The translations under genes and the position numbers were made by a program. A DNA stretch of 64,000 nt from Catenulispora sp. EB89. GTDB taxonomy: Bacteria > Actinomycetota > Actinomycetes > Streptomycetales > Catenulisporaceae. How positions within the stretch are numbered: position 1 is the first letter of the stretch; the number at the start of each line of letters is the position of its first letter. This document shows, in pieces, positions 51,582 through 62,369 of this stretch. The notes below the pieces were generated by a model. It was not told where the DNA came from. It did no database searches and saw nothing but the letters and a program-made list of their open reading frames with translations. Location: assembly GCF_041261445.1 (NCBI RefSeq), contig NZ_JBGCCU010000027.1, positions 62,001 through 126,000 of the forward strand, written 5' to 3'.

Positions 51582-52790
51582 ATGGCGAAAGTGGCGGCGC
51601 TCGTCGATCACGACGCGCGCGAGGGCACGGTGCGCCGCTCGACGTGCGCCCTGCTGACGCTGGCCCGCCGGCTGGGTGAGCCGATCGCGGTGTGCTCGAC
51701 GGTGCCGGACGAGGCGACGATCAGTGTTCTGGGGCGCTACGGGGCGACGGAGATCTGGTACCCGGACAGTTCTCCCACACAAAACACCGAAACCGATCTC
51801 GTGGCCGCCGTCGCGCGGCGCCTCACTCCAGCGGCCATCCTCATAGCCTCCACTTACCGAGGCCAGGAAACCGCCGCCCGCCTGGCGATCCGCCTCGACG
51901 CCGGCATCATCACCGATGCCATCGACATCCGCCCCGGCCCAAGCTCCAGCCTTGCTTCCGGCTCCGGCTCCGCTTCCGGCTCCGGTTCCGGCTCCGGTTC
52001 CGCTTCCGGTTCCGGCTCCGGCTCCGGTTCCGGCTCCGGTTCCGCTTCCGGTTCCGGCTCCGGTTCCGCTTCCGGCTCCGGTTCCGGTTCCGGCTCCGGT
52101 TCCGCTTCCGGCTCCGGTTCCGCTTCCGGCTCCGGTTCCGGTTCCGGTTCCGGTTCTGTTTCTGCTTCTGGTTTTGCTTCCGGCCCGGTCGCCACCCAGC
52201 GCTGCCTGGCCGACTCCCACCTCGTCGAATCCACCGTCGTCCGCGGCACCCCGATCATCACCGTCCGCCCCGAAGCCGCCGTCCCCGAAGCGGCTCCGGC
52301 GACCCCGGCCCTCCGCGGCATCACCGTCGCGCCGTCCACAGCCCGCACTCCGCGAATAGCCGCGACCCCCAAGCCCCGCCCCGCGCACCCCGCCCTCGAC
52401 CACGCCGACATCGTCGTCGCCGGCGGCCGCGGCGTCGGCTCCCGCGCTGTCTTCGCCGTCCTCGCCGACGTCGCCGAAGCCCTCGGCGCCGCCCTCGCCG
52501 GCTCGCACACCGCCGCCGAGCTCGGCTGGATCCCGGCGGAGGCGCGCGTCGGGCTCACCGGCAAGACCGTGCGGCCGCGGCTCTACCTCGCCTGCGGGCT
52601 GTCCGGCTCGGTGCGGCACCGGGCCGGGATGCAGGGTGCGGAGACCGTCGTGGCCATCGGCGACGATCCGGCCGCGCCGATCTTCAAGCTCGCCGAGCTC
52701 GGGGTCGTCGGCGACGCGCGCACTATCCTGCCCGCGCTGCTCGCGGAGATCCAAAGCAGGGCTCGAATACCCATGTCCGATCCCGCCTGA
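51582..52790 (+). CDS. etfA: Electron transfer flavoprotein alpha subunit with Ser-Gly insertion
   Basis: 402 residues; AAGGAGG lies 5 nt before the ATG. The N-terminal EtfA domain ([31 protein letters not shown]) and the C-terminal FAD domain ([38 protein letters not shown] split over two motifs, [16 protein letters not shown], and the late [20 protein letters not shown]) are complete. Between them, residues about 125-201 are almost purely Ser, Gly and Ala, coded by a hexanucleotide microsatellite. Typical EtfA has about 320 residues, so the insertion accounts for the extra length. It carries the FAD that passes electrons to EtfD. Confidence 0.92.
   Translation: MAKVAALVDHDAREGTVRRSTCALLTLARRLGEPIAVCSTVPDEATISVLGRYGATEIWYPDSSPTQNTETDLVAAVARRLTPAAILIASTYRGQETAARLAIRLDAGIITDAIDIRPGPSSSLASGSGSASGSGSGSGSASGSGSGSGSGSGSASGSGSGSASGSGSGSGSGSASGSGSASGSGSGSGSGSVSASGFASGPVATQRCLADSHLVESTVVRGTPIITVRPEAAVPEAAPATPALRGITVAPSTARTPRIAATPKPRPAHPALDHADIVVAGGRGVGSRAVFAVLADVAEALGAALAGSHTAAELGWIPAEARVGLTGKTVRPRLYLACGLSGSVRHRAGMQGAETVVAIGDDPAAPIFKLAELGVVGDARTILPALLAEIQSRARIPMSDPA
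51954..52183 (+). repeat. Ser-Gly-coding microsatellite inside etfA
   Basis: About 230 bp of GGYTCC-type hexamers (mostly GGCTCC and GGTTCC) interspersed with GCTTCC, all in frame, coding SG and SA dipeptides. The 3' end has decayed (TCTGTT, TCTGCT, GGTTTT). It lies at the junction of the two EtfA domains. Confidence 0.95.
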
Positions 52791-52824
52791 CCGTTCCACC
52801 ATCCCTCAACGGACGGAGGCCCCT

Positions 52825-55008
52825 GTGGCTGTACGACTCATCATCGGCGCGGCGATCACGCTCACGGCGTTCGCACTGGCCGGACGCCGGGTGCTGATGC
52901 TCTATCGCCTGGGCCGCACGATGCAGCCGGCCGAGCCCGGGCGCGCCGACCAGCCGGCCACCCGCCTGTGGGCGGTGGTCACCGAAGTCCTCGGGCAGCG
53001 CAAGCTCCTGCGCTGGTCCGGCCCGGGGCTGGCGCACGCCGCCGTCTTCTGGGGCTTCATGATCCTCGGCGCCACCATCGTCGAGGGCTTCGGGGCCCTG
53101 TTCGACCGGGACTTCCACATCCCGCTCATCGGCACCGACACCTGGCTGGGCTTCCTGGAGGACTTCTTCATCGTCGCGGTCCTGGTCGGCCTGCTGGCCT
53201 TCACCGCCATACGCGTCAAGCAGAACCCCGACAAGCGCGGCCGCAAGTCCCGCTTCTTCGGCTCGCACACCACCGCCGCGTGGGTCGTGCTCTTCATGAT
53301 CTTCAACGTCATGTGGACCCTGCTGCTCTATCGCGGCGCGCAGATCAACACCGGCAACTTCCCCTTCCCGCACGGCGCCTTCGCCAGCCAGGCCGCCGGC
53401 CACCTGCTGCACGGCGCCGGCAAGACCGGCAACGACGTCCTGGAGACCGTCGGCCTGCTGGCCTCCCTCGGCGTGGTCCTGAGCTTCCTGGTGCTGGTCG
53501 TGCACTCCAAGCACCTGCACATCTTCCTGGCCCCGTTCAACGTCGCCTTCTCCCGCCGCCCCCGCGCCCTGGGCCCGCTGCTGCCGGTCTACTCCGGCGG
53601 CAAGGCCGTGGACTTCGAGGACCCCGGCGAGGACGACAAGATCGGCCGCGGCGCCATCGAGGACTTCACCTGGAAGGGCCTGCTGGACCTCGCCACCTGC
53701 ACCGAGTGCGGACGCTGCCAGTCCCAGTGCCCGGCCTGGAACACCGAGAAGCCGCTGAGTCCGAAGCTGCTCATCATGGCCCTGCGCGACCACGCGCTGA
53801 ACAAGGCCCCGTACCTGCTCGCCGACGGCGAGGAGGCCAAGGCGGCCCTGGAGACGACCGCGGTGGACGTCTTCAAAGAGGCCCAGCGCCCCCTCGTCGG
53901 CGGCGCCGACGTCAACGGCGTCATCGACCCCGACATCCTCTGGTCCTGCGTCACCTGCGGCGCCTGCGTCGAGCAGTGCCCGGTGGACATCGAGCACGTC
54001 GACCACATCGTCGACATGCGCCGCTACCAGGTCCTCATCGAGGCCGAGTTCCCCCGCGAGGCCGGCACGATGCTCCGCAACCTGGAGAAGAACGGCGACC
54101 CGTGGGGCCGCGGCGCCAAGGCCCGCCTGGAATGGACCGCCGGCCTGCCCTTCGAGGTCCGCGTCCTCGGCGGAGGAGGCGAGGAGCGCATCCCCGAAGA
54201 CGTCGAATACCTCTTCTGGGTCGGCTGTGCGGGCTCGCTCGACGACAACGCCAAGAAGACCTCCCGCAACGTCGCCGAGCTCCTGCACGAGGCCGGCGTC
54301 GAGTTCATGATCCTGGGCTCGGGGGAGACCTGCACCGGCGACGCCGCCCGCCGCCTGGGCCAGGAGTTCCTGTTCCACGAGCTGGCGTCGCAGAACGTGG
54401 AGACGCTGAACTCCGCCGGCGCCAAGAAGATCGTCGTCACCTGCGCGCACTGCTTCAACACCCTCGCCAACGAGTACCCGCAGCTCGGCGGCCACTACGA
54501 GGTCGTGCACCACACCGAGCTGCTGGCCCGCCTTATCAAGGACGGCCGCATCAAACCGGTCGGCGAGGTGGATGTCGCGGTCACCTACCACGACCCCTGC
54601 TACCTCGGCCGCCACAACCGGGTCTTCGACGCCCCGCGCGACATCCTCGGCACCATCCCCGGCGTGAAGCTCACCGAGATGCCGCGCAACCGCGAGAAGT
54701 CGTTCTGCTGCGGGGCCGGAGGCGCGCGGATGTGGATGGAGGAGACGATCGGCTCGCGGATCAACGAGACCCGCACCGACGAGGCGCTGGGCACGTCGCC
54801 GGATCTGGTGACCGCCGCCTGCCCCTACTGCATCGTGATGCTCACCGACGGCGTGAACACCCGTAAACAGCAGGGGAAGGCCGACGACGCGGTGCGGGTC
54901 GCGGACGTCTCCGAGGTGCTGCTGCGCTCGGTGCGCAGGCCGGAGGAACGCGCAGCCGCAGCCGAGCCACCTACGACTCCGCCCACGACTCCGCCTACGA
55001 AGCCGTGA
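52825..55008 (+). CDS. etfD: Membrane-bound Fe-S oxidoreductase EtfD
   Basis: 727 residues from a GTG with GGACGGAGG just upstream. About five to six N-terminal membrane helices of nitrate-reductase-gamma type, probably haem-binding, are followed by two 4Fe-4S motifs: CTECGRCQSQCPAWN and CVTCGACVEQCPVDIE. Two CCG domains (CAGSLDDN..., CTGDAAR, CAHCFNT; then DPCYLGRHN, CCGAGGARMWME, CPYC) follow. It resembles mycobacterial EtfD, which takes electrons from EtfBA during fatty-acid oxidation and passes them to menaquinone. The adjacent etfBA genes support this. The 3' end overlaps the convergent HAD gene by 14 bp. Confidence 0.9.
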   Translation: MAVRLIIGAAITLTAFALAGRRVLMLYRLGRTMQPAEPGRADQPATRLWAVVTEVLGQRKLLRWSGPGLAHAAVFWGFMILGATIVEGFGALFDRDFHIPLIGTDTWLGFLEDFFIVAVLVGLLAFTAIRVKQNPDKRGRKSRFFGSHTTAAWVVLFMIFNVMWTLLLYRGAQINTGNFPFPHGAFASQAAGHLLHGAGKTGNDVLETVGLLASLGVVLSFLVLVVHSKHLHIFLAPFNVAFSRRPRALGPLLPVYSGGKAVDFEDPGEDDKIGRGAIEDFTWKGLLDLATCTECGRCQSQCPAWNTEKPLSPKLLIMALRDHALNKAPYLLADGEEAKAALETTAVDVFKEAQRPLVGGADVNGVIDPDILWSCVTCGACVEQCPVDIEHVDHIVDMRRYQVLIEAEFPREAGTMLRNLEKNGDPWGRGAKARLEWTAGLPFEVRVLGGGGEERIPEDVEYLFWVGCAGSLDDNAKKTSRNVAELLHEAGVEFMILGSGETCTGDAARRLGQEFLFHELASQNVETLNSAGAKKIVVTCAHCFNTLANEYPQLGGHYEVVHHTELLARLIKDGRIKPVGEVDVAVTYHDPCYLGRHNRVFDAPRDILGTIPGVKLTEMPRNREKSFCCGAGGARMWMEETIGSRINETRTDEALGTSPDLVTAACPYCIVMLTDGVNTRKQQGKADDAVRVADVSEVLLRSVRRPEERAAAAEPPTTPPTTPPTKP

Positions 55009-55693
55009 CCTCCCGCAGCACACTGATCAAAGCGTCCGGCCGCTCCTCGACCGGCACCAGATCGACATAGAAAGTACGCACGCCGAGCGCGGACCCGCCG
55101 CCGTCGGCCGCGTGGTCGCCGACCATGACGGCCGAGGCCGGGTCCACGCCGAGCGTGTCGCACGCCAGCTGGAAGATCTTCGGGTCCGGCTTGATCAGCC
55201 CGACCTCGTAGCTGAGCACCACCGCGTCCAGCAGGTCCAGCAGTCCGGCGTGCTTCAGGTGCGGCCGGATGTCGAAGGAGATGTTGCTGATCACCGCGGT
55301 CGCCAGCCCCCGGTCCTTGGCCTCGCGTACCGTCTCCAGCGCGTCCGGGTACGGCAGCCACGCCTCCGCGGCGTTACTGCGGTCGTACAGCGGCTCGACC
55401 AGCTCCGGCCACGGCCACCCGGACTCCCGGATCAGCCCGGTGTAGCAGGCGCGGTGGTGCGGCTCGTCCAGATCGCGCGCCTCGTAGAGCTCCGCGAGGT
55501 GTTCCGGGACATGCGTCGGATAGGCGCCGTACCAGGCCCCGGCCTCGATCAGGCGACGGGCCCAGTGCTCGACCTCGCCGTCGTCCAGGGCGAGCCCGCC
55601 CTCCTCGGCGACGGCGCGGACCCACCGCTCCGCCGGCTCGATGCGCATCAGGGTGCCGGAGAAATCGAAGAGCATCGCTCGGGGGTGGTCCAT
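54995..55693 (-). CDS. HAD-superfamily hydrolase
   Basis: 232 residues. Motif I is FDFSGTLM, with Ser in place of the usual second-Asp neighbour (DxSGT instead of DxDGT); motif II is AVISNISFD, the Lys lies in LIKPDPKIF, and motif III is VMVGDHAADG. The family dephosphorylates small metabolites, but the altered motif I (Asp-Phe-Ser) removes the second Asp normally needed for phosphatase chemistry and fits other HAD subfamilies. The start follows TAGAGT (minus strand, 55701-55706) by 7 nt. It overlaps etfD tail to tail. Confidence 0.87.
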   Translation of the reverse strand: MDHPRAMLFDFSGTLMRIEPAERWVRAVAEEGGLALDDGEVEHWARRLIEAGAWYGAYPTHVPEHLAELYEARDLDEPHHRACYTGLIRESGWPWPELVEPLYDRSNAAEAWLPYPDALETVREAKDRGLATAVISNISFDIRPHLKHAGLLDLLDAVVLSYEVGLIKPDPKIFQLACDTLGVDPASAVMVGDHAADGGGSALGVRTFYVDLVPVEERPDALISVLREVTAS

Positions 55694-55715
55694 GCCCCAG
55701 ACTCTAGATGACTCC

Positions 55716-56354
55716 TTACCGCAGCAGCGCGCCGATCCAGTCCGCGACCGCCGCCACCAGCGCGTCCAGCACGGGCGGATCAGTCTTCTTCACCTTGTAC
55801 GCGTGGTCGCCGGCCGGCAGCCCGACCAGCCGGTGCGTCGGCGGCAGCCCGGGGAACTCGGCCGCGGTGCCGAACGTGTCGGCCCCGGCCTGGACGACCA
55901 GCGTCGGCAGCCCGGTGTCGAGCAGTTCCTCGGCCCGCGACTTCTCCGGCTTGCCCGGCGGATGCAGCGGGAACGCGAGCGCGACGACGCCGGCCGCGCC
56001 GGTGCCGAGCGCGGTCCGGCAGGCCACGCGGGCCCCAGCGCTGCGTCCGCCGGCCAGGAACGGCGTCGCGCGGGCGCGCTTGCGCAAGGCCTCGGCCACC
56101 GGGATCCAGCCCTCGTCGAGCGTCTTCGGCGCCGGCGCGATCTTCTTGCCCGCCACCCGCCACGGCTGCTCGACGAGCACCACCTCGATCCCGCTCGGCG
56201 GCAGCGCCACGGCCAGAGCTTGCAGATCTGCCGCCTCGATGCCGCCGCCGGCCCCGTGCCCGAGCGCCAGCAGCGCCCGGCGCTTGGTGCGCGACGGAGT
56301 CGGGAAGCGGGTCAGGCGGGCGTCGCCGGCCGGGGTGGTGATCAGTTCCTGCAC
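55716..56354 (-). CDS. Alpha/beta hydrolase family protein (dienelactone-hydrolase-like)
   Basis: 212 residues from the GTG at 56354, chosen because TACTTT lies 6 nt upstream on this strand; an ATG at 56384 would overlap the promoter. LALGHGAGGG is the oxyanion region, FLAGGRSAGARVA the nucleophile elbow (Gly-Arg-Ser-Ala-Gly), LPTLVVQAGADTFGT the acid region and LPAGDHAYK the His region. It is a small hydrolase of the KANL3/Tex30 or dienelactone-hydrolase type; substrate unknown. Confidence 0.83.
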   Translation of the reverse strand: MQELITTPAGDARLTRFPTPSRTKRRALLALGHGAGGGIEAADLQALAVALPPSGIEVVLVEQPWRVAGKKIAPAPKTLDEGWIPVAEALRKRARATPFLAGGRSAGARVACRTALGTGAAGVVALAFPLHPPGKPEKSRAEELLDTGLPTLVVQAGADTFGTAAEFPGLPPTHRLVGLPAGDHAYKVKKTDPPVLDALVAAVADWIGALLR

Positions 56355-56360
56355 GGTCTC

Positions 56361-56366
56361 AAAGTA
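56361..56366 (-). promoter_or_regulatory. -10 box that sets the hydrolase start
   Basis: On the minus strand this is TACTTT, 6 nt before the GTG at 56354. Confidence 0.6.
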
Positions 56367-56406
56367 GCCGCCGCCGATCAGCACAGCGCGGCGGACACTC
56401 GCCGAA

Positions 56407-56494
56407 ACCCGGACCCGATCCGGCCCCCACCCGGACCCGATCCGGCCCCCACCCGGACCCGATCCGCACCCCGTCCGGACCCGATCCGCACCCC
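56407..56494. repeat. Four 22-bp tandem repeats in a divergent intergenic region
   Basis: The unit ACCCGGACCCGATCCGGCCC plus two C occurs twice exactly (56407-56450), then twice with GGCC changed to GCAC (56451-56494); partial copies continue to about 56525. It lies between the divergent hydrolase and lipoamide dehydrogenase promoters. Confidence 0.88.
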
Positions 56495-56682
56495 GCCCGG
56501 ACCCTCATCCATCCGCACCCCACCCGCGCCACCCCGCATCACCGGCCCCACCAGCCGCGACCCGGCCGGCGCGCGCCCTACCCCGCCCGCCCGACCCGCA
56601 AACAACCCCCGGACCAGCCCTTTCCAACGCCGTGAGTCCCACACCCCCACCGGTCACCAGGCGTGCCATATGTCCCGGCGGT

Positions 56683-56688
56683 TAGAGT
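56683..56688 (+). promoter_or_regulatory. -10 box of lpdA
   Basis: TAGAGT lies 7 nt before the ATG at 56696; the open frame reaches further upstream, so this decides the start. Confidence 0.6.
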
Positions 56689-56695
56689 CGGAGCC

Positions 56696-58099
<1,404 letters not shown>

Positions 58100-58219
58100 A
58101 TCAGCGCCTTGACGTGGTGCCCGGCCGCCCCCCGCCGGCCCCCACCCGGACCGACCGGGCACCACGGCAGCACACCCGCCCCCCACCTGCGGGAACCCCA
58201 CACCCGGAAGGTTCCAGAC

Positions 58220-59056
58220 ATGACCGACAGCAGACCGGAATGGGCCCCGGCCGCCATCAACCTGGACCAGCCCAGCTCGGCCCGGGTCTGGGACTACTTC
58301 CTGGGCGGGTCGCACAATTTCGAGGTTGACCGCCGGGTCGCCGAGCAGGCCATCGCCTTCAAGCCGGACATGCCCGACCTGGCCCGCCAGGTGCGGATGT
58401 TCCTGCAGCGCGCGGTCCGCACCGCCGCAGCCGCCGGGATCGACCAGTACATCGACATCGGCGCCGGCGTCCCGACGATGGGCCCGGTGCACGAGACCGC
58501 CCGCGAGACGGTGCCCGGGGCGCGCGTCGTCTACGTCGACCACGACCCCGTCGCGGTCGCGCACGGCGAGGTCATCCTCGCCGACGATCCCGGCGCGGTG
58601 TTCATCCAGGCCGACGCCCGCTCCCCGCAGGCCATCCTGGACCACCCCGAGGTCCGCGCGCTGATCGACTTCGACCGGCCGGTCGCGGTGCTGCTGTGCT
58701 CGCTGCTGCACTTCGTCTCCGCCGCCGACGACCCCGCGGCCCTGGTCAAGACGCTGCAGGCGGCCATGGCGCCGGGCAGCCACCTGATCGTCCAGCACGC
58801 CTCCAACGACGGCCAGTCCGGCGACGTCGTCAAGATGCTCCAGATGTGGAACACCAACTCCCCGGAGCCGATGTACTGGCGCACGCACGACGAGATCGAG
58901 GCATTGCTCGACGGGTTCACGATCCTGGAGCCCGGCGTGGTGCAGGTGCAGCTGTGGCGCCCGGACGCCGAAGAGCAAGCGCGTGCCGAGCAGGATCATG
59001 ACCGCTACGCTTCCTACGCCGCGGTCGGGGTCAAGCCCGGCTCCACGACCGGCTGA
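58220..59056 (+). CDS. SAM-dependent methyltransferase, DUF574 (Methyltransf_19) family
   Basis: 278 residues from an ATG with GGAAGG 8 nt upstream. The family start pattern is PSSARVWDYFLGGSHNFEVD (about 15-34), followed by YIDIGAGVPTMGPVHE, the SAM-binding loop (about 75-90), VYVDHDPVAVAHGE and ADARSPQAIL. This family is abundant in mycelial actinomycetes and its substrates are unknown. GTG-start gene 59076 follows after 19 bp and may be co-transcribed. Confidence 0.9.
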   Translation: MTDSRPEWAPAAINLDQPSSARVWDYFLGGSHNFEVDRRVAEQAIAFKPDMPDLARQVRMFLQRAVRTAAAAGIDQYIDIGAGVPTMGPVHETARETVPGARVVYVDHDPVAVAHGEVILADDPGAVFIQADARSPQAILDHPEVRALIDFDRPVAVLLCSLLHFVSAADDPAALVKTLQAAMAPGSHLIVQHASNDGQSGDVVKMLQMWNTNSPEPMYWRTHDEIEALLDGFTILEPGVVQVQLWRPDAEEQARAEQDHDRYASYAAVGVKPGSTTG

Positions 59057-59075
59057 TCAGGCGGAGAGGCGGCCG

Positions 59076-61517
59076 GTGGTGGCACGGTACACGGAGTTCG
59101 GGGTCGGGGGTTCCGATCCCGGATCCGGGCTGGGGGCTTCCACGGCGCCGCTGGAAGCTCATACGGGACCGCTGGAGGCGCATACGGCGCCGCCGGCGCA
59201 CACGGGGCCTCGGGCCGTCTTCGAGCCTGGTGCGTCGCGGTCCGATTCCGGCGATGCGACGAACGGCGCCACGTCTGAGGCCGCTGCCGCCGACGTCGCT
59301 TCCCCCGATATCGCCGCTCCCGACGTCGCCGCCTCCGACATCCCCGGCCTGGTCGACGTCAGCTTCGCCACCACCACCGACCCGGCCGCCCGCGAAACCG
59401 CCGACCTGTCCGGCACGGCCGCCCCGTCGGTGTCCGCCGATCCCGACCCCGACGCCGGCCCCATCGACGCCTTCGCCCGCGCCTGGGCCGTCGCCCTGTC
59501 CGCCGCCGCGGCCACGCCGCTCGGCTTCGACCACGCGCTGCGCGTCGTCACCCCGCTCGCCGAGCAGGTCGTGGCCGTCCCCGACGACCCCGAGCTGGCC
59601 CGCAAGATCGGCGTGCAGGCGGCCGGCGTGCTCATCGACGCGCACTGCTTTCAGGGCGCCTGCGTCGCGGTCACCATCGAGGTGCTGGACCGCCACCTGC
59701 CGCCCTACCTGCGTCCCGAGACCCGCTCCGCGCTGCGCGCCGGCCTGGCCTCCGCCTTCGCCGAGGGACTGCGCGAGCGCACCCGCGCCGAGCAGGCCTC
59801 CATCCACGAGGCCGTGCTCACCGCCTACCGCGCCGGCGAGGCCCGCTTCCGCACCGTCTTCCGCAACGCGGCGCTGGGCATCGTCATCACCGACAAGCAC
59901 GGCCAGGTGCTGGAGGTGAACCCGGCGCTGGCCGAGATGCTCGGCGTCGACGCCTACGCCGCCCGCGGCCGCACCATAAGGAACCTGATAGACCCGACCG
60001 AGCCCGGCGAGTACTGGCGCGGCTACAACGCCCTGCTGGCCGGCGAGCAGACCGAGGCCGAGGCCGACACCCGGATCCGGCGGGTCGACGGCGGCGTGGT
60101 GTGGACGCACGTGCGCACCACCGCCGTGCGCGACGACGGCGGCGAGGTCGCGCTGGTCATCGCGCTGCACGAGGACGTCACCGAGCGCCGCCGCGCCACC
60201 GACCAGCTGCGCCACCAGGCCACCCACGACGCGCTCACCGGCCTGCCGAACCGGGTCCGGCTGCTCGACGCGGTCGAGGAACTGCTGCGCTGCGCCGGTC
60301 CCGAGGACCGCCTCGGCCTGTGCTTCCTGGACCTGGACGGCTTCAAGGGCGTCAACGACACCCTCGGCCACCAGGCCGGCGACGAGCTGCTGACGGTCAT
60401 AGCGCACCGGCTCTCCGCGGCCACCGACCCGCGCCGGCACGTCGTGGCCCGCATGGGCGGCGACGAGTTCGTGATCCTCTTCCGCCGCACCCAGGGTGCG
60501 CAGTCGGTCTTCCCGGTGATCGAGAAGGTCCTGGACGCCGTCCGCCAGCCGGTCATGCTCGACGGCCACAGCGTCACCGTCACCGCCAGCGCCGGCCTGG
60601 TCGAACGCCCCGCCGCCGCGGCCTCGGCCACCGAACTGCTGCGCGCGGCCGACATCACGCTCTACTGGGCCAAGTCCGCCGGCAAGGCCGACTTCGCGCT
60701 GTTCGACGAGGACCGCAACGCCCGCGAGGTGCACCGCTACGCGCTGGCCCAGGCGCTCCCGGCGGCCCTGGAGTCCGGCGAGATGTTCCTGGACTACCAG
60801 CCGATCGTGAGCCTGTCCGGCGGCCGCCCGCCGACCGTCGAGGCCCTGGTCCGCTGGCGCCACCCGGAGCGCGGCCTGCTCCGGCCCGAGGAGTTCATCC
60901 CGGTCGCCGAGGAGACCGGCGCCATCGTCGAGCTGGGCCGCTGGGTCCTGGACCGGGCCGTCCACGACGCGGCGTCCTGGCCGGACGGCCCGGCGGTCGC
61001 GGTCAACGTCGCGGTGCGCCAGGTCCACGACTACGGCCTGGTCCGCGAGGTCGCCACCGCGCTGGAGGCCTCGGGGCTGCCGCCGCGGCGGCTGTGCCTG
61101 GAGATCACCGAGACGGCGCTGATGGACACCGAGGGCGACGCCCTCCCCGGCCCCGGCACCCTGCGCACGCTCGCGGACATGGGCATCGGCATCGCCGTCG
61201 ACGACTTCGGCACCGGCTACTCCAACCTGGCGCGCCTGCGCCACCTGCCGGCCACCTCGCTGAAGATCGACGCCTCCTTCGTCGCCGACCTCGGCAGCCC
61301 GGACGCCGGCGGCTTCGCCGAGTCGGTGATCACCAGCCTGGTGGTGCTGGCGCACGCCGCCGGCATGACCGTCACGGCCGAGGGCATCGAGACCGCGGAC
61401 CAGGCCGAGCGGCTGACCGTGCTCGGCGTGGACTACGGGCAGGGGTTCTACTACTCGCGGCCGGTGCCGGCGGGGGATATCCAGGCGGTGTTGGAGCGGT
61501 TGGTCGCCAAGGCCTGA
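59076..61517 (+). CDS. PAS-GGDEF-EAL cyclic-di-GMP protein
   Basis: 813 residues from a GTG with GGAGAGG 6 nt upstream. Low-complexity residues 1 to about 125 are followed by a helical sensor-like region (about 130-255), a PAS domain (about 260-375, with AALGIVITDKHGQVLEVNPA and a PAC-type end), GGDEF (about 385-540, motif GGDEF intact in RMGGDEFVILF) and EAL (about 560-805, motif EAL intact, with EITET and DDFGTGYSN). Both active sites look complete, so it could make or break cyclic-di-GMP. No membrane helix is seen, so it is cytoplasmic. In actinomycetes this messenger controls development. Confidence 0.92.
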   Translation: MVARYTEFGVGGSDPGSGLGASTAPLEAHTGPLEAHTAPPAHTGPRAVFEPGASRSDSGDATNGATSEAAAADVASPDIAAPDVAASDIPGLVDVSFATTTDPAARETADLSGTAAPSVSADPDPDAGPIDAFARAWAVALSAAAATPLGFDHALRVVTPLAEQVVAVPDDPELARKIGVQAAGVLIDAHCFQGACVAVTIEVLDRHLPPYLRPETRSALRAGLASAFAEGLRERTRAEQASIHEAVLTAYRAGEARFRTVFRNAALGIVITDKHGQVLEVNPALAEMLGVDAYAARGRTIRNLIDPTEPGEYWRGYNALLAGEQTEAEADTRIRRVDGGVVWTHVRTTAVRDDGGEVALVIALHEDVTERRRATDQLRHQATHDALTGLPNRVRLLDAVEELLRCAGPEDRLGLCFLDLDGFKGVNDTLGHQAGDELLTVIAHRLSAATDPRRHVVARMGGDEFVILFRRTQGAQSVFPVIEKVLDAVRQPVMLDGHSVTVTASAGLVERPAAAASATELLRAADITLYWAKSAGKADFALFDEDRNAREVHRYALAQALPAALESGEMFLDYQPIVSLSGGRPPTVEALVRWRHPERGLLRPEEFIPVAEETGAIVELGRWVLDRAVHDAASWPDGPAVAVNVAVRQVHDYGLVREVATALEASGLPPRRLCLEITETALMDTEGDALPGPGTLRTLADMGIGIAVDDFGTGYSNLARLRHLPATSLKIDASFVADLGSPDAGGFAESVITSLVVLAHAAGMTVTAEGIETADQAERLTVLGVDYGQGFYYSRPVPAGDIQAVLERLVAKA

Positions 61518-61535
61518 TCGCCGACGCCTGATCGG

Positions 61536-62342
61536 TCAGTGTTCGGCGAGGAAATCCAGCACGACCGGTCCGGCGACGTCCCGGAACTCGTCGAAGTACG
61601 CATGCCGGGCACCCTCGATCAGCACCATCCGCGCATCAGGAATCCGTTCAGCGATCAGCGGGGCGTTCGCCGTCGGATTGAACACGTCGTCGGTGCCGTG
61701 GACCACCAGTGTCGGCGCCACGATCGACGGCAACGCGTCCCACGCGTCGTGCCTGCCACTGGCCGTCAGATGCCGCCCCTTCGCATACGCCGGCATGTCC
61801 GGATCGCCGACCACATAATAAGGGCCCTGATGTTCCGCCAACCAGCCCGGCGTGTACATCAGCTCCAGCAGATACCTGTCCGCCGCGGCCCGATCGGCCT
61901 GCGCCAGTGCCTGCCGCACCGAACGATCCCGCTCGATCGCGTGCGGGCCGCCCGGCGACGTGCAGCCCAGCACCAGCGCGTCGATCCGCTCCGGGTGGTC
62001 CGCGGCCAGCCACTGCGCGACCCGGCCGCCCATCGAGGTGCCGTAGACGTGCGCCCGCGCGACGCCCGCCGCGTCGAGCACCGCCACGACGTCCGCGGCG
62101 AACTCCCTTGTGCTGTAAGGCTCGTCGGGCTTGTCGCTGGCTCCGGTGCCGCGCCAGTCCAGCGTGATCGTGCGGTAGCCGGCGTCCTCGAAGTCGGCGC
62201 GCGCCGAGTCCCACCACCGGTGCGTGTTGGACTGCCCGGCCAGCAGTACCAGCGGCGTGCCGTTCCCCGTGCTCTTCCCCGCGCTCTGGAACGCGATCGC
62301 CGTCCCGTCCGCCGCGACCGCCTTTCCGGCCTCTAGTCTCAT
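61536..62342 (-). CDS. Alpha/beta-fold hydrolase
   Basis: 268 residues. [13 protein letters not shown] is the oxyanion region, [11 protein letters not shown] a conserved turn, [11 protein letters not shown] the nucleophile elbow (Ser about 105), HGTDDVFNP the acid region and GARHAYFDE the His region. It resembles esterase, lactonase and haloperoxidase-type hydrolases; substrate not predictable. The ATG at 62342 faces the glcD ATG only 27 bp away. A -10-like CAGGAT lies 7 nt upstream on this strand. Confidence 0.86.
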   Translation of the reverse strand: MRLEAGKAVAADGTAIAFQSAGKSTGNGTPLVLLAGQSNTHRWWDSARADFEDAGYRTITLDWRGTGASDKPDEPYSTREFAADVVAVLDAAGVARAHVYGTSMGGRVAQWLAADHPERIDALVLGCTSPGGPHAIERDRSVRQALAQADRAAADRYLLELMYTPGWLAEHQGPYYVVGDPDMPAYAKGRHLTASGRHDAWDALPSIVAPTLVVHGTDDVFNPTANAPLIAERIPDARMVLIEGARHAYFDEFRDVAGPVVLDFLAEH

Positions 62343-62343
62343 G

Positions 62344-62369
62344 CCGATCATCCTGCCAGGCTGGGGTTC
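62344..62369. promoter_or_regulatory. Compact divergent promoter between hydrolase and glcD
   Basis: Only 27 bp separate two divergent ATG codons. CAGGAT on the minus strand and CAGGCT (62357-62362) on the plus strand each lie 7 nt from their start codon and partly overlap, so both mRNAs would be leaderless and compete for polymerase. Confidence 0.45.

Noticed and set aside
51854-52564. Minus-strand frame encoding a long Glu-Pro/Glu-Ala repeat protein
   Set aside because: It is the antisense reading of the etfA microsatellite, and etfA domains on the plus strand are unmistakable.
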